Assembly (NCBI GenBank): GCA_905250075.1
Contig: CAJNOP010000034.1
Location: forward strand, 1,595,043 to 1,659,042
DNA length: 64,000 nucleotides
Direction: 5' to 3'
Source of the DNA: Rotaria sp. Silwood1
Lineage: Eukaryota; Rotifera; Eurotatoria; Philodinida; Philodinidae
Made by a program: the position numbers and the translations under genes. Positions 1 through 11,164 of the stretch are shown here, one piece after another. The notes beneath the pieces are model-generated. The model searched no databases. It had not been told where the DNA came from and worked only from the letters and a program-made list of their open reading frames with translations. Position 1 is the first letter of the stretch. The number at the start of each line of letters is the position of its first letter.

Positions 1-1980
1 CCATCGTCGATTTTAGGGTTGTTATATCGGCACTGAATATGGGGGGGGAGGTGTCCAGAAAGTCATTAGAGTTAGGAAAATTTGAATATCTCCATTATGG
101 CTCGACCAAACGAGCTCATTTTGGATGTGGGTATGAAGTGTGAGATGTGTGGTGTTCTCCTACCCACATCTATACTCACAAACCCTGAAAGTTTCATACG
201 ATTCGGAGAAAGTTGTGGATTTTGTGGTAGAGACACCATGGATTTACCCAATAGCACCTTTTGATGAACCAATCTATTTTCAATATTCAACATCAGCTTG
301 TGACGTTCCTGTTTCCCTATTTATACTGTAAATAATTATACAATAATAATTAATATAATGATCGAAAAGATCGACTAAAAGTTGTGATCAGATATTGAAA
401 ATGTATCCATTAATCTGAAAGGTCTATTATTCTTTATTATATAAACAATAGTAGACTACCTTCACGAAAATAAAATAAATAAATAATCTAATTTCATGAT
501 TTTTCTATTTCAATATTTAAACATAGCATCTGTGAGTTATAATATTAGCAATTGTTTTCTCTAATTCTTCACTCAAAGAAGATGAATAATGCTATAGAAC
601 TAAGTTCGATTGAGAAGCTACTAGGTGTAAACTACAACTGATCACTCTATGCAGTGCGTCTGCTTCGTATCCTTCAATGTTATTCATTTGAACATATAGA
701 ATAAAGACTGCATTTTGATTATGTTTGGAGCAATTTCATGGAAAAAATATTGATCCCTCAATTGCTGATCGAATTTATACCAATACCTCTATATATCTCT
801 AGCATGATCAACGGGTATTTTTCATACTCTCTATGTCAAAAACAACTAAACTGCTTGAGTTGTTCTTGAGATCTACAGTGCGAAAAATACTCTTTGGCTC
901 ATAATGGGGTTTCGGAATGGCTCATGTAGAAGAAATATCTGCATTTTAATCTGACTTTGACCAAACTAATGTGGCTTTAATAAATATTTTTACTTGATTA
1001 GTAATTATGATGATAGAACACTGCTAAATACACACAGTTTCACCTGTTCAGATTTATTTTCGATTAGATATTGCCTGTTATGAAATATGGGAAAACATTG
1101 TTTCCTGGTTTGGTTATAAAACCAAAAATGATTAAAATTTTTGATAGGATGAGCTGGTTCAAAGATTACTGTTACAGCTGGTACTAGTTTTATTCTCGGC
1201 TTAATCGTAAATCAAACCAGCACTTATTCTGGTTTTAAGTAAGATGGTTTGGCTGCTGTAGCATTACTTGTGATGTTCTTCCTACGTTTTCGTAGATTAT
1301 GGTCGTTCTCAAAATCATTGTACTACGGTTAACGTCGAAAAATTTTTAAAAATGATGGCTCAAAGAATACAGCTCAACGTGTTCAAACAAGATTCTAATG
1401 TTTTTTTTTTTATTATTTTTTCAAGAGAAATAAACTAACATCATTTGATGAACGTCATTTAATGACGAACATATGTTATATATGTTATTGTTTATTGTTT
1501 TTATAGTATAGATGGCATTCTTGGCTTTTGAATTTCACTAGAAAGAAGTCATTTTAAACACTTAAAATCATCTTAGATAGTTGAACAGTTTGAATGAACA
1601 CTACTTATATTGAATTATTTCGAAGAATACTTGTTCATAATCGGGATTCTCACTAATATCTTCAGAAAAATTTCGAAAAGTCAGCTCAAAATTACTACCA
1701 ATCACCAATGGAAAATGTATGAGTTGATTTTCATTTTCAACAAAAACTATTTTTTATTGAAAAAATAAATTTCAAAGATATTCTTGGACCACTTAATGTA
1801 TCATAATAAATGAACCTTTTTTCTTATTCAAATTTCTTATTTGTTCGATTTTCTCATTGAGTTTTGAACCAATAATAAATTTTATCGTTCAATCTTTTTA
1901 TAAATAACAAAATATGATAAAGTATATTATACTTTTTCGTTTGCTAAGATTTTTCAGCAATAAATTATGAGTGTAAATAA
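1..1980. other. Gene-poor AT-rich stretch, nothing assignable
   Basis: No exon with convincing protein similarity was found on either strand. A short plus-strand ORF near 82-264 carries two CxxC pairs, but it overlaps other short ORFs on both strands and has no recognisable zinc-binding fold. The rest is AT-rich sequence with homopolymer runs. Confidence 0.4.
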
Positions 1981-1989
1981 TAGATTCAC

Positions 1990-2290
1990 AGCCGTACCTA
2001 TCTGCATTCAGACCATGATGGGGAAATTGAACGATGTATTCCAATTGTGTCACGATAAACGAAAAGAATTAGCTTTAATAGGAGGAATTGGTAAGAATTT
2101 TATTTAACTATGTTATCCGTATAAATGAATGGACTTATTTTTGAATAGGGTATTGGCAAAACAGGTTTTGTTAAAGGTTAAGCACAATTTATTGTTCATC
2201 AAGATATTTCTCACACATTACAGAAACTTTTAATGGCATTGGATATGGAAAGCATCGTCTAGTAAGACCTATGATAGACTTTAAAAGCTA
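1990..2290 (+). pseudogene. Degraded P-loop NTPase (NACHT/NB-ARC-like) remnant
   Basis: Translation at about 1990-2090 gives a plausible coding stretch ending in ALIGGIG. After an intron-like gap (GTAAG near 2091, TAG near 2148), GIGKTGFVKG follows. Together these resemble the Walker A loop of NACHT/NB-ARC ATPases (GGIGKT). The two halves do not join in one frame with the visible splice sites, and a stop follows soon after the loop, so it is most likely a broken remnant. No partner domains (TPR, LRR, WD40) are recognisable next to it. The assignment rests on one motif. Confidence 0.3.
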
Positions 2291-2732
2291 GAGTCTATAT
2301 AGGTAAGTGTTATTCCATAAATGATTTAATATATGATATGAAATCTTGAGAAAAAAATGTCGCAACTTCTTTCGTAAACGCAAAATATGAAATCGATTTG
2401 GGTCTAAATAATAGAATAGATAAGCGAAGAATGATGACTCCGACTTTGGGTTTTGATTATTTTTTGATCACAAATAGTCTAATTATAAAAGCAGAAGTAG
2501 GAAGTCATATATTGTGCTCAACTATCAAAAACAAAATTAGACATAAAATTTCAATATTCTATTTTTAATACCGTGATCCTAATATTGCAGGAGTTTTCTG
2601 AAAGCATCCAGTCATACATCATTTACCTGTGAATGTCATAACAATATTTACTTTCGTAATATAAGTTTAATAAAACTTGAACGAAAAATAGAAAAACTTG
2701 AGAGACATATCTTTTCAAAATAGTTTATTATA

Positions 2733-4796
2733 GGGCATTAGTAAAAGACGCTAACACCCAACTTTTGTTCAGATCCGTTTGGTGAATAGTTCACAAGCTA
2801 GAACTCGATGAGCACATTGTGTTAACACTCACTAACATCCATCGACATTAACGACCCATCAGTCCCATTCTTTAGAAACAGTCTCAGCACACTTTCAGAA
2901 ATTTCATTGTACATTACGCTGGATAAACATTTTCTAATATCGAAATAATACCCACTAACACTACACTAACAGTCAGTAACATCTCACTAACACTCGCCAA
3001 CACTACTTAGAATTGTTTTTCTAGAAAATCTTGCTTTTAGAATGTAAATGAGATATTTATTAATGCATTATAACTCATTATCATTGTTTACAGTCGATCT
3101 ATAAGATAAACTAAATTGCATCATTTGCACTTAGTTGATATTGTAGATGGTCCACGACGGTTAGGTCGTCCAAGTTTTCGACCGACTAGTGACGGAGTGT
3201 TGAAGTCAAGCGTCAGTTGAGATGATGCTGAAGGTCAAAACGAATAGTAATCCCTAATTACTTTGTTGTGCTGCTTCACTATTGTATTCGACCAAATATG
3301 GGTATCGTGAACGAATCTAAAAAGCTCTACATGCGGGAATTATTTTAGAATCTATCTTGCTATACCTTCTATACGGAGCTACCGATGATGCTAGTGTAGG
3401 TGTGGGTGTAGTTCTGTTCTACAACAAGATATTCTCGTCCATAGCACCGTCCACTGGGTACTGGAAACACTTTGATTGCTCGTACTACCGGGGGATCCCA
3501 AAAGTTCCTTCTACTTAAGTTTTTTGTATACCTTTGCTACTTGATTTGACTTCATCTACTAAGTTTTTTCAAATGATAGGTGGAAACACAGTGTTTTTCT
3601 TGATAGGAGGAAATTTCAGAAATACTGTTCAAAGGTGAGACTTTTAAACGGAGTGCACGAGTTTAGCCTGTTTTCTATTTCCAGAGAAACTCATGGCTGA
3701 TGGCTGTTTTGAATGCTTAAATTTTGACTTGATATCATTCAGCTTGTCTTTCTGAAGACATATTAAAATAAAATTTTCTCATTTATGCTAGGAGCATCCG
3801 AAAAAAAAGATTCACGATTTATTTCAAACCTCTCGAAAAGATCAGAAGGTGCATGGCGATAACACGCTTGCATATTATTGTCTTTGATGAAGAGGACGCT
3901 GTCTGTAGGATTCGATCATGTCCTGATGGAACGACAATGATATTGCACAGAATAGTGTTACAACTCAATTATTAGCAGAAATCGACGGTATGATTCGTCT
4001 GAATAATATCTTCTTAATTCCAACAACCAATATGTTAGATGCTATTGATCCAGCATTGCTACGATCTGGTCGTTTCAAAGCGAATATCGAAGGCAAACCG
4101 TCCGATGAAGAAGGATGGCTGCACATTTTTTGAAATTTATACGTAGAAACTTCTACGGAACAGTATTCTTGCCGTTGACGTAGACGTTGAGAAAATCATT
4201 CGCAGTACTCTCGAACTGAACAACGTACGTATAGAATGTATCGTGTGACTCATTGTCCATAACGCGATGCGCTGCAATATTCAGCATCGAGGATATCTAC
4301 ATGCCAGCGAAGAAGAGGCTGACGGACTTCAAGTATGCAATCAAGACTTTATGAACGCTTTGGCAACTATACTATCCTCAGAGAGTCGTGCACAATAAAT
4401 GTACAAAATTTCAAGTAAATGTCCACAAATAATTTTATACTTAATATATATCTCAAGTCTTCTGATATTTCTGTAGGTCTCCTCCGGACAATGATAATGA
4501 GTTATCATGCATTAATAAATATCTTATTTACATTCTAAAAGCAAGATTTTGTAGTGTTGGCGAGTGTTAGTGAGGTGTTAGTGCAATGTTAGTGCGGTGC
4601 TAATGGGTGTTAGTGAGTGTTAGTTGGTGTTTATGTACTATGCAGTTGCTTAAAGTCTATCAAGATAAAAGATGAATGAGTGTTAGTCAGTGTTTACAGA
4701 ATGAGCTCATCGAGTTCTAGCTTTTGAACTATATCCCAAACGGATCTAGACAAAAGTTGGGTGTTAGTGGGTGTTAGCGTCTTTTACTAATGCCCC
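2733..4796. mobile_element. 2.06-kb DNA transposon with long terminal inverted repeats carrying an NSF fragment
   Basis: The left end (GGGCATTAGTAAAAGACGCT) reappears inverted at the right end with one extra G, and each end is bordered by TA (2731-2732 and 4797-4798), which fits a TA target duplication. The inverted repeats span about 2733-3095 and 4480-4796. They include a shared inner block (…GATATTTATTAATGCATTA…) and many short CACTAACA/AACACTC-like sub-repeats. The interior (about 3100-4480) shows no intact transposase but holds a broken NSF-like AAA domain. TA duplication suggests a Tc1/mariner-type or similar mobilising enzyme. It looks like a non-autonomous element that captured host sequence, or a host pseudogene enclosed by repeats. 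Confidence 0.75.
3440..4398 (+). pseudogene. NSF: Broken copy of NSF (vesicle-fusing ATPase) D1 domain
   Basis: Pieces in shifting frames match NSF in the right order. A damaged Walker A region lies near 3446-3480 (GTGNTLIAR, where active enzymes have GKT). Walker B with LHIIVFDEEDA lies near 3870-3895. The following helix/strand TTQLLAEIDGM…LNNIFLIPTTN lies near 3960-4030, then ALLRSGRFKANIEG near 4055-4090. A stretch reading LQVCNQDFMNALATI, near 4330-4370, matches the end of the NSF D1 region, and a TAA stands at 4396-4398. Frameshifts, internal stops and loss of the Walker A lysine show it is not functional. No introns are visible in the readable parts, but the copy is too decayed to decide whether it was processed. 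It lies wholly inside the inverted repeats of the surrounding element. Confidence 0.8.
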
Positions 4797-7229
4797 TATC
4801 GGTTTGACATACTAAGATAGACACATTTTCTTGTGATTGGAATTGCGTCGTTGACAACAAAATAACCCAACAGTCAGCGACAAAATATAAATTGATAGTT
4901 GAGAAATAAATGAATACGCTACAAATGATCTAAACTTAACCAATAATATAAAAAGAATAAAAACTATTTTTGTTTAATTACATTATTCGTAGAGCGATTT
5001 TTGGCAGATCTACATTACTACATGGAAAAATTTTTTTCAATTCTAAAAATAAAAATAGAACGTATTTAATCGCTTAAACATTCATGGAAGAGTGCATAAC
5101 TATCGTTATCAAATGTATTTGTATAAGTAAGATCTAAAATTATGATTTTATAAGATTCCTATTATCAGATTTTTGCAATAATCTCATAGTAACATTCATA
5201 ATAGTATCTTATAATCAGATAAATATTAAGTTTTACAGCAAGAAATAAAGATATCACGTTATTTAATCAACTTCCAGTTTTTTTTTTGTATTCTTACTTA
5301 CAGCTGTTGTCTTTTATCAATATTGTGTCGCACAGACAATTGTGTTCGCGATACTTTATTAAAATTTTCTATGAGTCAGTTTTATAATACAACAGGGACA
5401 ATTGTGAAGAAAAAAGACTAGATTCAGCACAAGTTTTTATTTCTTTTCGATCGATACAAAATTCTAATTGAGTTATCGAGGTTTATCATGTGATAATAAT
5501 GCCATATTTTTGAAATTATGTCGTTAATAAAAAAAGAAAACTTTATTTACCGTAAATCGCTGGAAAATAATGGACTATTCATCAAGAAACAATTTTGTTC
5601 ACAGCGTCGATAACATTCGTGCATAACAATAATTAGAGAAGTTCTCAAGGACCCTGTCAAATATTAGAAACGTCGTATACAAGGACCTTGAACAAACGGC
5701 ATACAAGATAATGATCAAGATGCTGAATTCACTATTGTCAAATGTATGTTGTTTGGTATAATGAAGCTGATTTATCACAAGAATGAATTTAAACTCTTAA
5801 TTATTTTTAAGTAAATGTTTTTGGCATATTAATTTAGATTCACGTATCAAATGGTAAATATATTGAATAAAACATGTCTCTTGATTAACTGGTACAATAA
5901 GAACGAATTTAAGATACCTGTTATTGTTAGTAAAATCGTCTCGATATGATTCACGTGAGTATAACACACTCAAGTATAAGGGCACCCATAAAATGATGAC
6001 ATTTACTCTATTGGTGATATCTTCAAACTACAATACAATCTAATCTGTCTGCATCAATATGATAATATCTATCATGGTGATGGACAGAGAAAGAAAAGCA
6101 ATCAAGTGTATTGATTTATGAGAACAGAGAAGAGTGACATATATAGAGAGTGGTGAGACATGAACACAATTATCAGAACATTGATAATACGAACGAGATA
6201 ATGAAAATGACCTTATATTTTATCACAAGTAGATTCTCCATTCTTGTTAAAAACCTAATTCTTTTTGACTCTGAATACAATATTACAATACTTTATCTTG
6301 AAATCAATCACCAAACATGTAATAATTGAATAATAAGTGATGAGCGAGAACAAAAAAAATGAAAGAAATTGAAAACCTTCATTTAATAGCATGATTTTGC
6401 ATGAAATGCTGTCGTACTCAATATTGAGAAGGAGAAAATGTGAGTTCTTCTTGTTATCACATTGAACTTATTCAATAGATTCTTCAGTTGTAAATAATTG
6501 ACACGAAACATTCTCACTCCAATCTTTTGATCAGTCACAGTGCCTGTTAAAGTCACACTTCTTGTCGAGCGTCATCATTTGTGACGAAGACAAGGAAGAC
6601 AATAATATATATAAACGAAAATAGCACATATATAACAAACGCTTCGCCTAAAAAGCAATGCTCTTGCTAGAAGAAAAAAAAAGCGAAGAAACTAATTACT
6701 CGTCCATACATATTCTTGATGAAAAACCATCAATCGAAACGTAGACAAGAACTTCAAATCATCAAAGAAAACGTTATTTCAAACTTAATAAATCTATCTG
6801 TCGATCATAGTTCTTCAAAACTAACAAACTTAGCAACTTCATCACTGTGTTTGCTTATATGATCGAATTTATAAATATTCTCCATTAATTATTCATTCAC
6901 AAATCTTTGATAAAGAACTATTCAAAATTCAACAGAAAATCATTCGGCAACAAAACTCAACTCTAAATATTCAAACATAGGGAAAATGCTTTGCAGAGGA
7001 CAGAAAGACGAAGTAAATCTGAGAGATCTTTTTAAATTTTGAATAACCAATGAACAAATACAAACAAAACCAAGTACGAATAATGAAAAATTCTTATTTG
7101 ACTTCCATTTAGATGCATATTTCAGAAGCTACACATCTGAAACAGAGTCAGAACTGTTTGTCAATGAAATTTATTGAATGAGTAACTAAAAATGATAAAA
7201 TGAAGATTAATTAAAGTTTCGTGCTGATA
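4797..7229. other. Intergenic, no gene seen
   Basis: AT-rich sequence with only short spurious ORFs on both strands. No structured repeat, RNA gene or protein similarity was recognised. Confidence 0.4.
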
Positions 7230-8870
7230 TTTATTTTATTCAAAAAATTTCGTTATTATACTAGGCTACAAAAAGCGAAAGACTTTCAAAACTAATGCGT
7301 CAAGCGGAAGCCAACAATACAAAAAAAAAGAGCTACAACTATTAAATTTTGATATAAAACACAAATAGGTGACGAAGATTGCCACCTACACTATAAAAAT
7401 CAAATTAAAATAACAAAAGATATTTCTTCTGTTAAAAAGTCAATATAATACGGTTAGTAAATATAATTTTGTCTAATCTAATGAGTCGACCCAAATATGC
7501 ATATTAGTAATAATCTTGATTAAATAATTGTGTACTAACTAATCATCCTCATAATTTTCGTTGAGCCGTCTGAATTCCTTGATAGCTGATTCAGATCGGT
7601 ACAGTATTTCAACTTCAGATCATGGAACTAAAACTGGATAGCAACACAAATGCCAAACTGGTACGCCATCTGGTCCTGGCTTACAAACACAGCAGCAGCA
7701 ACAGCAGATTCTCATTTTTTGGTAGATTGTTAGACGTCGAGTATGGTGCAAGCGGTGTGAATGTCTCTACTTATATACACGTGTGATGACATTGACTTCC
7801 ACACAAATGGAATTTGTTATTTTTTCAACATCATAAACATCATTAATTACTTTACAAAATATGTATACAAGCGCTATATAACACAGCAACTTTGTCAAAT
7901 TAATTATCACCAATTGAGAGCAACTATTGATAGAAACATCAACTGAGATCTGAATCACTTGAAAAGCCATGAAAAAAATTTGACATTTTTTACCTAGATA
8001 TGTGGCAAGGACAAATGTTTACTGCAGTCTCAGTGTTGGTTACTCTTAATTGCATAAGTTATTTTGAATATTGTGATATACTCAGGGACAAATTAAAAAT
8101 ACCAATATGAATATGGTTGATTGACTTGTTTGATTCAATTAATAATATTTGTTCGCTATATTTGTTTTTTCGTTACTTCGTCCTCATTATGATTTGTGGT
8201 TAGTTTGCTTTCAACATTGACTGCAACGTTCTTTTAGTTTTGTGAAACTTGAAAGTTAAATTGTATGATTGACGACTTGTTTAGATCAAACTTGGGACCG
8301 GATAGATCACGGTTGAGAATGATGAAATTGTTTACGAAAACCTGATGTTTGGTGCACTAAAGATAATTTTGCTCCTTTTTTTCTATCAATATCTATAAAT
8401 TTAATCATCCAGAATTATGAACTCGAAACTTTTCAATTATCAAACTTCTAGTTGTCATCAAAATATCAACTTCAAATATCAAGGTCACATTGTCTCATTC
8501 TAAAATGAAGATTTTGCACTATAACGAATGTATTGATAATAATTACAAAAAAAACTACACCCATCCATTACAAGTCATATTCAGTCTAAAAGAATGATTT
8601 TTCACTTCTATCTTGTTGATTGACGTTACGCAATTGCTTTCAACTAGTTGTCGGAAATTCTCTATGATGATCAGTTTTTCATTGATGTTTTTATTATTAG
8701 AATATCAAAAAAAAAATGTTGAGTTTTGTTATAAATTTTTCGCTGACTGATAGTCTTAGGCAACTATGAAATGGTGAAGTTTATTGAAGAAATGTTGTAA
8801 TATAGTTTTGGTCAATGTTTTAGACAAAGACTGAAGGCTTGGTTCTATCATGTTTTTTCAAAGTAAAGGA
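7230..8870. repeat. Tandem segmental duplication, copy 1, part a
   Basis: This stretch aligns closely with 11,165-12,760. Landmarks are a block around GGTGACGAAGATTGCCACCT at 7369/11,311, the block starting ATGGAACTAAAACTGGATAG at 7622/11,563, and the segment around GGACCGGATAGATCACGGTT near 8296/12,212. Differences are scattered substitutions and small indels. Copy 1 continues after two insertions at 9690-10,000 and 10,880-11,110. On the minus strand some parts read as decayed coding sequence. Confidence 0.85.
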
Positions 8871-9689
8871 TAGTCGAAAAGCTTTGACCCCTTTGAATAA
8901 ATTATTAATATTTATGACGAACATACACATGGTTTATGGATCGAGAGATCTGATTTTATAGAGGAAAAATAGTGGTCCAATCTTAGACAAGATGCTCCGC
9001 AATGTATAAATATAGTACAATATAATGTTCATTATACTAATCTTGTTGAATATTTTTAATAAAATATCTAAATGATTAATAACATACTTAGTTTTATTTT
9101 TCGTATCAATGTTAATAATCAAATTTTATGATTGGTTAACTTTGTTTTCGAATGATGGTTTTTAAACTATTTGGAATATTCTTAATCATTTTCTTAGGTA
9201 TTTTTCTACAGTAAAATTTTTTCCTAAATCAATAGTTTATTGTCAACTATGATATGATGAACTGAATTCATATTTACTTAAATATTGTTGAATGAAATCG
9301 TACAAGTTTTCTATTGGTCATACATCATCTGTTTAGTTTGAAAAGTAATACTGGTTTTTTCACGAAATTATGTAAACTGTCGGCAAGATAAATTCAAAAG
9401 ACTCACATATTAGATTATAAAATGATAAGGATCACATATAATGAACATTATCAGTCCATTTAAAATGATAAGTCTAATATAAAAAAATTTCTATGAGCAA
9501 AAACTGGCAATGTTTATAAGAATATTTTTTTTTTAATTTCTCTCAAGAAGGTATAATGAAAATAGTCATCAAGATTAGTATCATGACTATAATGTTATAC
9601 TAAATTTACATATTTCGATGAATTAATCATATATTTACTCTAAAATACTCGAAACTTTTCGACAAACCTTTAGTATTCGTTATTTTTAA

Positions 9690-10030
9690 TCTACCTGTAG
9701 ATTCTAATAAATTAATTATTGAAGTAGTTTTTGACATCGTTGTTTGATATGTATCTGATTGATAGTTCTAATGTTTTCAATATTGGTGAGTCGTCATCAA
9801 ATCGAACCGCTCGTACAGTATCTATATGGTGTCTAGTTATCATTATGAAAGATGAGAACTCGATTGTAAATATTTTTTTTCTCTATCAAAATAATATTTT
9901 GAAGACATTGAGCAAGCACATATTAGCATATCAAATTACATTTATTGTCCCTTCAGGTTCATATCGTATTGACTTGACTACATCATCCTCGCAAAAAAAG
10001 AACTCATCACTCGAATATGACTTCAAGGTA
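9690..10030. repeat. Tandem segmental duplication, copy 1, part b
   Basis: Aligns with about 12,790-13,120. The minus strand of both copies reads SPI-x-KT followed by KNYF-x-N-x-FIR, so the shared signal is conserved at protein level. About 820 bp of unrelated sequence (8870-9690) separates it from part a, whereas copy 2 is continuous there. Confidence 0.65.
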
Positions 10031-10879
10031 TGAATAGTTCAATTACTCATGCAAGTACTCGATCAATTTGATAGTTATAAATTCTGTATGTGTAGTCAGT
10101 CTAATAAGTATTGTCTATCGATTCACTCGTAGACAATGATCTCAGTACTCAATATACGAAGGTGTCAAAATTCAAAACTATACTAAGATATGTTTGCATA
10201 TGGTTTTATAGAAGATATGTCAAATACTGTAAATACATTAATTCTTTACACTTCTAAAAACATTCCAAATAATGGTATATCATATTTTTAGGATAAAATG
10301 AATCAGTTTTGAAAACTGCGCCAAATCTTTTATTTATTATTATTTTTATTTCTTCATACTTTTTTTGATATTGATTCCATAAAACAGACTCTGGAAAACT
10401 TGAGTTGAAATTAATCAAATGAAATATGATAACAAAAAACATTGGATCTAAGATGAAACCTTTAAAAAGAAGTTACTATGCCGCTTAGTAAATTTATCTA
10501 GTATCTTTCAGTTTGAGAAATAAAAATGTTATTTGTAAGGAATTGCAATGAAGATTTCTTTGGAGAAGAAATCACATAGAGATTTTGTTGAAACTGTTGC
10601 TTCATTGTTGAGAGAATGAAAAATTTCTATTTCAGTAGCAAAATTCGACAAAAATTTGCTTGTATTTAGAGATTTTAACCATAATGATTTTATTCATGTA
10701 CAGAAAAACTATACAGAATATTCAAAAAAGATTCAGTACTACTGATGAATACCTAAAGCCATAAGTAGACATGAGTTATTACGGTATTTTCCAGCATTAT
10801 TACTTTCTGAGTACTCGTTTGATGATTACTTTTACTTGAGCAAATTTCATGAAGAAAATGACTATCATTTATTCCTCTA

Positions 10880-11110
10880 AGTCTTTGATTCAATGTTCTG
10901 TGCTTGATCTTGAATAAGTGAGTTTTTTTGACAAACTTTCTTTCATTTATCTTTTTTTGGTTTTTGGATCATGATAAAAATAAGCATGATTTGTCAATAG
11001 TAATTATATTGAAGGCACCAAGGAATCGACTGTCTTCAAGTCGTTTCAGCGATTGATGAAAAAAATTATATGCACAACAGTGTTTGCTCATTGATCAGTT
11101 AAATTAAGAA
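10880..11110. repeat. Tandem segmental duplication, copy 1, part c
   Basis: Weakly aligns with about 13,150-13,370. The minus strand of both copies contains a related peptide (CAYNFFHQSLKRLED here, CAFDFFIRYWSDLKK in copy 2). About 850 bp of extra sequence (10,030-10,880) separates it from part b. Confidence 0.5.
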
Positions 11111-11164
11111 TAATTATATATGTAAGTTTTATAGCAATAATAAAATTGTTTTATTCTATTTTTT

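Noticed and set aside
82..264. Short ORF with two CxxC pairs (CEMC, CGFC)
   Set aside because: Overlapping ORFs exist on both strands, spacing fits no known zinc fold, and there is no supporting exon structure.
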